Assembly: GCA_963699175.1 (NCBI GenBank)
Contig: OY969418.1
Span: 372,001 to 436,000 of the forward strand
Reading direction: 5' to 3'
DNA from: JACPYM01 sp963699175
Lineage (GTDB): Bacteria; Acidobacteriota; Blastocatellia; RBC074
Length of the DNA: 64,000 bases
Each line of letters starts with the position of its first letter. Within the stretch, counting starts at the first letter, position 1. Shown here piece by piece: positions 46,501 through 54,077 of this stretch. The translations under genes were made by a program, and so were the position numbers. Under the pieces are notes generated by a model, which saw only the letters and a list, made by a program, of their open reading frames with translations, was not told the origin of the DNA and searched no databases.

Positions 46501-47982
46501 GGGTTCACGCTTACAGTAACGGGCGCGAACTTCACCAACACTTCGGTAGTACGCTGGCAAGGCAGCGCGCGCGCGACCAACTTCGGCAGCGCCTCGCAAT
46601 TGACGGCGCAGATCACCGCAACAGATTTGGCGACGGTGGGTACATTCATGGTTGATGTCTTCGATCCACCGCCGGGTGGCGGTGCGTCGAATGCGCTCAG
46701 CTTTACCGTAACCCAGCCCAACCCTGCGCCAACGCTTGCTTCACTCAATCCGAATACTGCGACAGCAGGCGGCGCGGCGTTTACTTTGACGGTCAATGGC
46801 ACAAACTTCGTCAATGGCGCAGTAGTGCGTTGGAACAATGCCGACCGCAACACAAGCTTCGTGAGCACGACTCAACTGACTGCTGCCATCCTAGCCAGCG
46901 ACATTGCCGCGACAGGGACAGCAATCGTCACAGTCTTCAATCCCGCGCCAGGCGGTGGCACGTCCAACAGTCAGACCTTCACGATCAATCAAGCTCCGCC
47001 AGCGCCGATGTTCGTGGCGATGTCTCCCAACACAGCCATCGTCGGTGGGCAGGGCTTCACGCTAACGATCATCGGCAGCGGCTTCGCCAACAATACGATC
47101 GTGCGCTGGAATGGCAGCGACCGCCCGACGACATTCGTCAATAACACACGACTGACGGCGGCAATTCCAGCCAGTGACATTGCTCAAACGGGCATCAATC
47201 AAGTGACGATCTTCACGCCTCCACCTGGCGGAGGTGCTACTACGGCTCTTCCCTTTATCGTCGGCGCACAAGCTACCAACACATCTGCCGCCAGCTTCGC
47301 AGCGTTGCGCGGTGCGGCGGAGGCCATCACGTCGGTCTTCGGCGTAGAGCTGGCCACCACTACGGTCAGCGCCGCGATGCTGCCCTTGCCAACTACATTG
47401 GCAGGCACGACGGTCAAAGTGCGCGACAGCCTCGGCGCTGAACGCAACGCGCCACTCTTCTTTGTTTCGCCGGGCCAGATTAATTATCTAGTTCCGCAAG
47501 GCACAGCGTTAGGCGCGGCGACCGCGATCATCACCTCCGGCGATAACAAGATTTCGGTGGCGGCGCTCGACGTGCAGGTAGTTGCGCCTGGCCTCTTCAC
47601 TGCCAGCGCCACTGGTCAAGGCGCTCCGGCAGGGCTGTTGTTACGCATCAGTAACGGCCAGCAATCGTTTGAGCCATTGTCACAGCTTCAGGCAGGCAAC
47701 ATCGTCCCGCGCCCAATCAATTTTGGCCCGGCTGGCGACCAAGTCTTCCTCGTCCTCTTTGGCACAGGCATGCGTGGCTTCAGCTCGTTGGCCAATGCGA
47801 CAGCAACGCTGGGTGGCGTCAATCTGCCGCTCTTGTTCATCGGCGCGCAAGGGGAATTTGTCGGCGTTGATCAGGTTAATCTAGGGCCGTTGCCGAGAAG
47901 TTTAGCGGGACGCGGGAACGTGAATCTTATTCTGACCGTCGAAGGTCAGACGGCAAATATGGTGCTGCTCAATATTCAATGA
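40591..47982 (+). CDS. Giant secreted Kelch/HYR/Ig/BACON/IPT protein with TIGR03437 C-terminus
   Basis: 2463 residues with start ATG 40591 after AAGGAG. After a signal peptide (about 1-30), fourteen Kelch-type repeats (about 50-790; consensus HTATLLPNGKVLVAGG...SAELYDP) predict two seven-bladed propellers. Then come a carboxypeptidase-regulatory segment, two HYR-like Cys-containing domains (about 963-1120), PKD/Ig-like units (about 1430-1690), two Ig domains (about 1683-1858), a BACON domain (about 1861-1950), three IPT-like domains (about 1953-2230) and a TIGR03437 module (about 2230-2463). The protein is probably displayed on the cell surface, binding polymers or partners; Kelch propellers here resemble galactose-oxidase-like folds, but no copper site can be asserted. 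The paralogue at 48264 shares most modules. Confidence 0.88.
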   Translation: MRSSSSSVSFKHALRFTLLCLLATSALLHARPPSVLSSNQSQITQSLAPEINTGALSTAREGHTATLLQNGKVLVAGGRNGNTIHNTAEVYDPATATWASAGTLSNARYGHSAVLLRNGLVLVIGGQGSNGFLNSAEIYDPSNNNWQPALLSQMNTARFHATATLLTSGRVLVAGGMNSGGYLRSAELYDPTSRNWTRLDPGNNPAGNLTDARAEHSATLLTDGRVLVAGGFNGTAALRTAELFEPNTNRWRRVGDLTTPRRQHTATLLPDSTVLVAGGLNGATALNSSETYNSATSAWTASGNLASGRSAQTATLLPNGRVLVAGGKNGAGSPLNAAEVYNYLSRSWSGAPLPPPFPNTQFFNLSDARSDHTATMLPNGRVLIAGGLGNDSTALNSAELYEYAAGSWALTKNVSTNATTQLAIARAGHTATLLPTGKVLVAGGVGSNSPLIASNSAELYDPTTGTWSPTGSLNNARFNHTAILLPNGKVLVIGGQNDPGISTAELYDPVTGFWTNTPAPGVPRYSHTATLLPNGLVLVVGGIGFSGVRTASVQLFDPNGGANGSWSNGPPLPAVRSNHSATLLPNGTVFVFGGFATNTTAFNTGAIFTPAGTSGSWASLSFTDTGSTAAPAFRHSHSATLLPTNKVLIAGGRGGTNASNISIAIGTADIFNISTSTFERDRATVASRLDHTATLLPSGKVLIFGGQTISSSGSSCGNPSAIPAAQLFDPFVPAGTAVTQVANPLQARNAHTATLLPTGQVLIAGGQAAEVLPDCADTLLNQSELYDTGLGFQENWRPIISFLSASQNFLTINGAQFQGISEASGHGAQSSATNYPVAQLRSLGSERLAFLPVNSVNGWSNNTFNYNALANFAPGPALLTIYANGIPSLARVVNSNGSNFSFPNAPPTGSISGRVILHNGEGLVANVMLEPVQGSPAGCTTARTITTGPTGDFAFRDLVIRPTPPTISCGPNLSFNCASANGCTVPYQTPTASPAGATVSCIPASGAVFPIGTTNVNCTATNSGGSASCSFAITLVIPTTLTLTCPPNPAPVTANPGTIPTAPVFFAAPVANPSQGTTTTCSHTSGQSFPVGTTRVTCTATNQSLNQQATCGFNVTVLPAGPGFATRPLVTTPPAANYPIATPLDESSSTGQTNELAKASSPEQGQTFCRYRITPTATAGNRTLNFFPTAAIFNMVDNTLSFSEPTERATNALSEPTQTGEQNCTNCVNNIFVSNGPTYVLSGRVQKPDGQAVADVNLEFSVPYAILDDRLTCYQNGAPIKCTTPGAKTINGDTCTRASTNPLDPAAEFHCVCTQESNGACEKTVLARYPTPPLPVAEPNLALRWSPFDWQRPIFQINPDGTFTIANVPHGANAIVTPQNRAGGTQYSFSYQPLVPPGLPPQSFIRIDRVEQTYANQTITAQTACTPPSANITPAAAQVCANSTSNMASVPDAGAGATYNWTITNGTITGGQNTRNVTYTAGAAGSVMLNVTVSVGAGCSTSNSIAIPIVPLPTANAGADQALCQSASGTTAFTVTGAVANGSPTWSVINLTGTAAATIVTPNAVTTNVNVTGNGTVTLRLTVTSGTGCAPTSDDVLLIVNALPNAPAITAPASVCANSTNNQASGPAGASSYMWTISNGTITGGATAQTVTYTAGATGNVMLTLLVTNAATCAASNALNIPIATTPTVTTQPANQTACENDSVTFTASANNSSSVQWQISTDGGANFNNVPGANNATLNITASLAQNGARYRAVFANSCGPINTNAAILTVNPRVSIGTQPANQAACVGASVTFNVVANGAAPLTYQWRKNGAPINGATNSSITLNAVTSADAGSYDVTINSGCGTTMSNAALLTVNAFALAAQNAAFPATGGTGAVDLTATVGQCTWNAVSNDSWLTITSVTSTSGTAPSSGTGNGRVNYSVAANAATTSRTGTLTIAGLTYTVTQSGSALAPRLDALSQNSAPAGSAGFTLTVTGANFTNTSVVRWQGSARATNFGSASQLTAQITATDLATVGTFMVDVFDPPPGGGASNALSFTVTQPNPAPTLASLNPNTATAGGAAFTLTVNGTNFVNGAVVRWNNADRNTSFVSTTQLTAAILASDIAATGTAIVTVFNPAPGGGTSNSQTFTINQAPPAPMFVAMSPNTAIVGGQGFTLTIIGSGFANNTIVRWNGSDRPTTFVNNTRLTAAIPASDIAQTGINQVTIFTPPPGGGATTALPFIVGAQATNTSAASFAALRGAAEAITSVFGVELATTTVSAAMLPLPTTLAGTTVKVRDSLGAERNAPLFFVSPGQINYLVPQGTALGAATAIITSGDNKISVAALDVQVVAPGLFTASATGQGAPAGLLLRISNGQQSFEPLSQLQAGNIVPRPINFGPAGDQVFLVLFGTGMRGFSSLANATATLGGVNLPLLFIGAQGEFVGVDQVNLGPLPRSLAGRGNVNLILTVEGQTANMVLLNIQ

Positions 47983-48023
47983 CGATTGCGAACGAGCAAT
48001 AACCAGTAACGTGCCCACAGCGG

Positions 48024-48111
48024 CGCAGGTGTTTAGAGTACAAGCTTTAGCTTGCTAGTGGATTGTACGCATCCCACTAGCAAGCTAAAGCTTGTACTCT
48101 AAACACCTGCG
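48024..48111. repeat. Perfect 38-bp inverted repeat, CAAGCTAAAGCTTG family
   Basis: Arms 48024-48061 and 48074-48111 are perfect reverse complements around a 12-base loop, with the core GAGTACAAGCTTTAGCTTG. A related imperfect copy is at 58517-58600. It lies between the two giant Kelch genes. It lacks a T-tract, so it reads as a REP/MITE-like element, although such a hairpin could also stop or protect mRNA. Confidence 0.85.
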
Positions 48112-48263
48112 TGCCGAGTTTTCATCTTGTACCAGTCAGACGCTAACCGCTATGAATGAGTAGGACTCGCGCTTGCCTATGTACGAGTGAATCGCTATCC
48201 TGCTCTCCCCGCATACTCCCCTACGCGTTGAGGCTCGGCCTCATTGTTGAAGAGGAGCACGCC

Positions 48264-51200
48264 ATGTTTCCAACATCATCTTCGGTGTCATTCAAATACT
48301 CCTTACGTTTAATGCTGCTTTGCCTGCTAGGAAGCTACACATTGCTGCAACCACACGTTCATTCATTCAGCAAATCACCAACACAGAATTTTGCGCCTGA
48401 CTTCACCACCGGCCCGCTAGGCCTCCCACGTGAAGGCCACTCGGCGACGCTTTTGCAAAACGGCAAAGTATTGGTGGTAGGTGGGCGTGGCGGCGGAACG
48501 ATCTTCGACACGGCTGAGGTCTATGATCCGGTGATGGCCTCGTGGTGGCCAACCAACAACAAACTCAGCAACGCGCGGCATGGTCACAGCGCCGTGTTGC
48601 TGCGCAGCGGGCAGGTGTTGGTTTTAGGCGGGCAAGGCGGCAGCGGCTTTCTTGACTCAGCGGAGCTTTATGATCCATCAAGCGATTCGTGGAAGAGCGC
48701 CGCACGGATGACGGCGCCGCGCTTCCACACTACGGCAACACTGCTCAACAATGGTCAAGTGTTGGTGGCGGGTGGGCAAAATGCCTCCGGCTATTTACGC
48801 AGCGCCGAACTTTTCAATCCGGCCACCGGCGTCTGGACGCGACTCGATCCGGGGAATAATCCGTCGGGCAGTTTGACCGACGTGCGCGCCGAACATACGG
48901 CGACACTGTTGGCGGGCGGGGGCGTGTTAGTGGCGGGCGGATTCAACGGCGCGGCAACAGTGAAGACAGTTGAGTTGTTCGAGCCAACCACAAGACGCTG
49001 GCGGCGCCTGGGCGATTTGAACTCGCCACGACGCCAGCACACAGCAACCCTGCTGCCCGACAAAACAGTGTTGATTGCCGGCGGATTGAATGGCTCGACG
49101 GCGCTCAACACTTCTGAGACCTACAATCCGGCAAGTAAAACGTGGACGCTGAGCGGCAATCTGGCTAACGCCAGGCGCGCACACACAGCGACGCTCTTGC
49201 CCAACGGGCGCGTCTTTGTGGCGGGCGGTAGCGACGGCGCGGGCACTGCGCTGAACACTGCCGAGCTTTACGATTACACGCGTCGGACATGGAGTAGCGC
49301 GCCCGTGGCTGCGAGCTCTCAACCCTTCGTATTGGTCGAAGCTCGCAGCAATCACACCGCGTCATTGTTGCCTAGCGGGCAAGTGTTATTGGCGGGCGGA
49401 CTACGCGGCGGCGCGGCCTTGTTCGGCGCAGAACTCTACGAATATGCCAATGGCTTTTGGAGCGTAACGAAGAACACGGTGGGCACGACTTCTGAGTTGA
49501 GCGTCCTTCGCGCGTCGCACAGTGCGACGCTGTTGCCAAATGGCAAAGTGTTGGTGGCGGGTGGACAGAGTCTGCTTGGCACTGCGCCCGCCGCGTTGAA
49601 TAGCGCCGAACTTTATGACCCAGACACGGGGACGTGGACGGCGACCGGCTCACTCAATCAGGCGCGCTACAACCACACAGTGACATTGTTGCCCAACGGC
49701 AGAGTGCTAGTCGTAGGCGGCAACACTGCAACACAAATCTTGAATAGTGCCGAACTGTACGACCCGGCGACCGGCGCCTGGACTGCCACACCTGCGCCGG
49801 GGGTGGCGCGCACGCTACACACGGCGACGCTGTTGCCAAACAATCTGTTGCTCATCGTCGGCGGCATCGGCGCGAACGGACAGCGCACAGCCAGCGCTCA
49901 GTTGTACGATCCAAACAATGGCGTGAATGGCAGTTGGAGCAACGCGCCCAATTTGAGTCAGGCGCGTTCCAATCACACGGCAACTTTGTTGACGGACGGC
50001 ACTGTCTTCGTTTTTGGCGGGCTGGCAACAAACACTGCGGCGCTCAATACTGGCGCGCTCTTCATTCCAGCGGGCACAAGCGGTGCGTGGACAAATCTCA
50101 CTTTTGTTGACAGCACCAATTCCCAGGTGCCCGCTTTCCGTTACCTGCACACGGCAACACTGCTGCCAAACAACAAAGTCTTCATCGCTGGCGGACGCGG
50201 CGGGGCGACGGCGGCTGAAAACAGCGTGCTTGGCAACTCGCAAATTTACAACATCGCTACGCGCAGCATTGAGCGCACGCAGGCGGCAACGGCGAGTCGC
50301 TTCGAGCACACGGCCACGTTACTGCCAAACGGCAAAGTCTTGTTGGTCGGCGGACGCGCGATCACCGCTACTTCTTCGTGCGAACCCGCAGCCAATCCCG
50401 TCGTGCAATTGTTTGACCCAACCGTGCCGCTCGGCTCAGCTACTTCGGTCGTGACGGTCAGCAAGCCGCTGCAAGCACGCAGCGATCACACGGCCACGCT
50501 GCTAACTTCGGGTGAAGTGCTCCTAGTCGGTGGCAATGCCGAACAGGTTCCGCCCAACTGCGCCAACACACCGCTCAAACATTCCGAGCTTTACAATATC
50601 GGGCAGGGCTTTCTGACGGAGTGGCGACCGATCATCAGCTTTGTGAAAACGACGCAGAGTTTGCTCACCGCCAACGGCGCGCAATTCCAGGGCATTTCTG
50701 AAGCGGCTGGGCACGGCGCGCAAAGTTCTGCGAGCAATTATCCACTGGCACAACTGCGCAGTCTCGGTAACGAGCAAATGGTTTTCCTCACGGTCAACGG
50801 CGGGTGGACAAACACCACGTTCAATTTCAATCAACTCCCCAACTTTGCTCCGGGTCTGGCTTTGCTGACGATTTATGCCAATGGCATTCCGAGTGAAGCG
50901 CATATCGTTCGCAACAATGGCAGTGATTTCACGGCGCCGAATCTGGCGCGGATGGGTTCGATCAGCGGTCGAGTCGTTCTGCACAATGGCGAAGGAATCG
51001 TGGCGAACTTGACGATTGCGCCAGAGCCAGGCTCGGCTCCTGGATGTAGTGAGAAGCGGACGATCACGACTTCTCCCAACGGCGAGTTCGTCTTTGGTGG
51101 GCTGGTCATCAAGCCGACGCCAAGCCCAACGCCACCGACCACTCCGCCCTCGATCAATTGTGCGGGCGACCGTGGCGTAAGCTGCATCTCCAATCCTTCA

Positions 51201-53948
51201 GCGGATGGCTGCACTGTTGCGTACATCAACCCTGCTACCAGCCCGGCGGGCACAGCAGTAAACTGTTCGCCGCCTTCCAATTCGTTTTTCAAGCCCGGCG
51301 TTACCACTGTTGCCTGTCAGGCGAGCAACCAGGCGGGCACGGCCTCGTGCAGCTTCCAAGTTGTTTACTCTTTTCTCACTTGCCCGCAAGACATCACCGC
51401 TACAAGCCCGAATGGAGTTCCAATACCCGTCCAATATCCCTCACCGAGTGTCTCGCCGGGCAATTTTTCGGCTCAATGTACGCCTCCCTCAGGCTCGACC
51501 TTCCCACTTGGCACGACGACAGTCACTTGCGCCGTCAATCAGAACCCCGGTGATACTTGCAGCTTTCAGGTCACAGTGCAGCGCAGCACTCCACTGCAAG
51601 GAAGACGCAGTGCAGACCAGAAGCAATCCTCTGGCTCGACAGCTTCTACCAGCGTGTCGCAAAGTTGTTGTGGCGCGGCTCAGCTTGCAAGCTTTGGCGC
51701 GACTGAAACGGTCGTAACGCCCAACGCGCCGGAACAGGGTCAGTTGACTTGCCGCTATCGCGTCACGCCTTCAGCCACCATTGGCAATTTGAACCCGACC
51801 TTTTTCCCTACTTCCGCTGTTTTCACATTGATCGAAGAAGGCAGCGGGTTTGCTTTCACAAACAGGCTTTCAGACAAGCTGGCAGCGCCTGAACAAGGCG
51901 GTCAGATGACTTGCGAAAATTGCACCGGCAACGTGTTCGTCGCCGAAGCGCCTTTCTGGACGATCTCAGGCCAAGTCCGCACATCGGGCGGCACAGGCGT
52001 GTCGGATGTTGATCTGGAATTTTCTGTGCCGTATGAAATCTTCGATGATTTGCTGACCTGTCAGGACAGCATGGGCAATCCGATCAAATGCATTACGCCA
52101 AGCGCGCGAACAATCATCGGTGATCCCTGCGTCAAAGCCAGTACCAATTTGCTCGACCCGGCTGCCGAGTTTCACTGCGCCTGCACTTCGCTGCGCAGCG
52201 ATGGCACGTGTGAAAAGACTGTGCTGGGCCGCTACCAGATGCCAGCCGGCGGTAATTTCCTGATCGCCGGCAGAGTGCCAACCGGGGCTGATGCCATTGT
52301 GACTCCAAGCAATCGCTTGGGAGGCGCGGATTATACATTCGCATATCAACCGCCTGCGCCACCCGGTGCGTTGTCATTGCCCTATCTACAGCTTGACCAG
52401 GTTATGCAGAATTACGCCAACCAGATCATTACGGCGCAAGCCTGCGTAATACCAAACACAACGATCACTCCCGCGCCCGCGCAAGTCTGCGCCAGTTCGA
52501 CCGGCAACGCGGCCTCAGTACCGGATGCGGGCATGGGCGCGAGCTACAACTGGACGATCAGCGGCGGCACACTCACTAGCGGGCAAGGCACGCGCAGCAT
52601 CACTTACACGGCTGGAGCGACTGGCAGCATGATGCTCATTGTGGCTGTCAGCACCAGCGCGACTTGCAGCGCCAGCGGTTCCAGCACGATTCCAATCAAC
52701 ACTGCGCCAAACGTGACGGCGCAGCCCAACAATCAATCCGTCTGCGCCAATGGCACGGCAACCTTTACTGCAACCGCGAGTGGCGCGGCTCAAGTGCGCT
52801 GGCAAGTCAGCACCGACGGTGGCGGCAGCTTTGTTGACGTGCCGGGCGCCAACAGCGCAACACTGAGTTTCGCCGCCAGCGTTGTGCAAAATGGCGCGCG
52901 TTACCGCGCCGTCTTCACCAACACCTGTGGCTCGGTTACCACGAACGCCGCGACGCTCACGGTCAATACCTTCGCCCTGGCGGCCACAACTGCGACCTTT
53001 TCATCGGGGAGCAACACGGGCGGAGTTGATCTGCTCGCTGCGGTCAGTTCCTGCAGTTGGAATGCGGTGAGCAACGACGCGTGGCTCACGATCACTTCTG
53101 GCGCGAACGGGACGGGCAACGGGCGCGTCAATTTTTCGGTCGCCGCCAATCCCGGCACGGCAGCGCGTACTGGCACGCTGACGATTGCGGGGCTGACCTT
53201 CACCATCTTACAAACCGGCGCCACAAGCGCGCCTGCCGTCGGCACCTCTGCCGCCAGCTTTGTACCCAATTTCGGCGCGGCGGAAGCGATCATAGCCATC
53301 TTCGGCACTGACTTGGCCACTGCTACAATCAGCGCCTCGACGGTGCCCTTGCCAACATCGCTGGCAGGCACAACGGTCAAAGTGCGCGACCGACTTGGAG
53401 CAGAACGCGATGCGCCACTCTTCTTCGTCTCAGCGGGCCAAATCAATTGCCAGCTCCCACCAGGCATAGCAACCGGCATAGCAACCGCAATGATCACCGC
53501 CAGCAACGGCAAGCTTTCTGTTGCCGCGCTCGATATTCAAATCGTCGCGCCTGGTATCTTCACCGCCAATGCCAACGGGCTAGGTGTACCGGCGGCTTTA
53601 TTGCTGCGCGCGAAGAGCAATGGCCAGCAGACGACCGAAGCGGTAGCTCAATTCAATGGGAGCAGCTTTGTACCGCGCCAACTCGAGCTGGGCCCGGCAG
53701 GTGAGCTGGATTTCCTGATCCTCTTTAGCACCGGCATGCGTGGTCGCACGTCGTTGGACGCTGCGACCGCGACGCTGGGCGGCGTCACGCTGCCAATAGC
53801 GTATCTCGGAGCGCAGGGCAATTTGATCGGGTTGGATCAGATCAATCTAGGGCCATTGCCACTTTCTTTGGTCGGACGTGGCAACGTGAATCTTGTTATG
53901 ACTGTCGAAGGGCGCGCAGTTAATATAGTACAGCTCAATATCAAGTGA
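48264..53948 (+). CDS. Giant secreted Kelch/HYR/Ig/BACON protein with TIGR03437 C-terminus (paralogue)
   Basis: The start is set at ATG 48264 (MFPTSSSVSFKYSLR...) because it follows AGAGGAG and aligns with the leader of the upstream paralogue; a longer frame begins at 48156. The 1894-residue product has a signal peptide, fourteen Kelch repeats (about 45-780), a carboxypeptidase-regulatory segment, two HYR-like domains (about 962-1105), a PKD-like unit, one Ig domain (about 1479-1569), a BACON domain (about 1569-1652) and TIGR03437 (about 1659-1894). It lacks the three IPT domains and some Ig/PKD units of the paralogue, showing module loss or gain after duplication. Likely an extracellular surface protein. 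The WD40-caspase gene follows 117 bases later, with a palindrome in between. Confidence 0.88.
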   Translation: MFPTSSSVSFKYSLRLMLLCLLGSYTLLQPHVHSFSKSPTQNFAPDFTTGPLGLPREGHSATLLQNGKVLVVGGRGGGTIFDTAEVYDPVMASWWPTNNKLSNARHGHSAVLLRSGQVLVLGGQGGSGFLDSAELYDPSSDSWKSAARMTAPRFHTTATLLNNGQVLVAGGQNASGYLRSAELFNPATGVWTRLDPGNNPSGSLTDVRAEHTATLLAGGGVLVAGGFNGAATVKTVELFEPTTRRWRRLGDLNSPRRQHTATLLPDKTVLIAGGLNGSTALNTSETYNPASKTWTLSGNLANARRAHTATLLPNGRVFVAGGSDGAGTALNTAELYDYTRRTWSSAPVAASSQPFVLVEARSNHTASLLPSGQVLLAGGLRGGAALFGAELYEYANGFWSVTKNTVGTTSELSVLRASHSATLLPNGKVLVAGGQSLLGTAPAALNSAELYDPDTGTWTATGSLNQARYNHTVTLLPNGRVLVVGGNTATQILNSAELYDPATGAWTATPAPGVARTLHTATLLPNNLLLIVGGIGANGQRTASAQLYDPNNGVNGSWSNAPNLSQARSNHTATLLTDGTVFVFGGLATNTAALNTGALFIPAGTSGAWTNLTFVDSTNSQVPAFRYLHTATLLPNNKVFIAGGRGGATAAENSVLGNSQIYNIATRSIERTQAATASRFEHTATLLPNGKVLLVGGRAITATSSCEPAANPVVQLFDPTVPLGSATSVVTVSKPLQARSDHTATLLTSGEVLLVGGNAEQVPPNCANTPLKHSELYNIGQGFLTEWRPIISFVKTTQSLLTANGAQFQGISEAAGHGAQSSASNYPLAQLRSLGNEQMVFLTVNGGWTNTTFNFNQLPNFAPGLALLTIYANGIPSEAHIVRNNGSDFTAPNLARMGSISGRVVLHNGEGIVANLTIAPEPGSAPGCSEKRTITTSPNGEFVFGGLVIKPTPSPTPPTTPPSINCAGDRGVSCISNPSADGCTVAYINPATSPAGTAVNCSPPSNSFFKPGVTTVACQASNQAGTASCSFQVVYSFLTCPQDITATSPNGVPIPVQYPSPSVSPGNFSAQCTPPSGSTFPLGTTTVTCAVNQNPGDTCSFQVTVQRSTPLQGRRSADQKQSSGSTASTSVSQSCCGAAQLASFGATETVVTPNAPEQGQLTCRYRVTPSATIGNLNPTFFPTSAVFTLIEEGSGFAFTNRLSDKLAAPEQGGQMTCENCTGNVFVAEAPFWTISGQVRTSGGTGVSDVDLEFSVPYEIFDDLLTCQDSMGNPIKCITPSARTIIGDPCVKASTNLLDPAAEFHCACTSLRSDGTCEKTVLGRYQMPAGGNFLIAGRVPTGADAIVTPSNRLGGADYTFAYQPPAPPGALSLPYLQLDQVMQNYANQIITAQACVIPNTTITPAPAQVCASSTGNAASVPDAGMGASYNWTISGGTLTSGQGTRSITYTAGATGSMMLIVAVSTSATCSASGSSTIPINTAPNVTAQPNNQSVCANGTATFTATASGAAQVRWQVSTDGGGSFVDVPGANSATLSFAASVVQNGARYRAVFTNTCGSVTTNAATLTVNTFALAATTATFSSGSNTGGVDLLAAVSSCSWNAVSNDAWLTITSGANGTGNGRVNFSVAANPGTAARTGTLTIAGLTFTILQTGATSAPAVGTSAASFVPNFGAAEAIIAIFGTDLATATISASTVPLPTSLAGTTVKVRDRLGAERDAPLFFVSAGQINCQLPPGIATGIATAMITASNGKLSVAALDIQIVAPGIFTANANGLGVPAALLLRAKSNGQQTTEAVAQFNGSSFVPRQLELGPAGELDFLILFSTGMRGRTSLDAATATLGGVTLPIAYLGAQGNLIGLDQINLGPLPLSLVGRGNVNLVMTVEGRAVNIVQLNIK

Positions 53949-53978
53949 GTGCTTATGCGAAAGACGAAGGCAAATGAT

Positions 53979-54077
53979 CTGGGAGCGCACGCGGCTCGCG
54001 TGCGAACGTCGGCGAGTTTACGCTTCAATCAAGGTGTGCCTTCCCCACCCCCGCACGCGAGCCGCATGCGCTCCCAG
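53979..54077. repeat. REP-like palindrome, GGGAGCGCACGCG family, overlapping a gene start
   Basis: Arms 53979-54004 and 54052-54077 (26 bases, one mismatch) begin CTGGGAGCGCACGCGGC, with a 47-base spacer. A compact copy lies at 57555-57587. The right arm contains the probable ATG (54066-54068) of the WD40-caspase gene; the arm mismatch falls on the A of that ATG, where the perfect palindrome would read GTG. Confidence 0.8.

Noticed and set aside
48024..48111. Strong hairpin as a rho-independent terminator
   Set aside because: No T-tract on either side, and a related copy lies elsewhere, so a repeat element is the better explanation.
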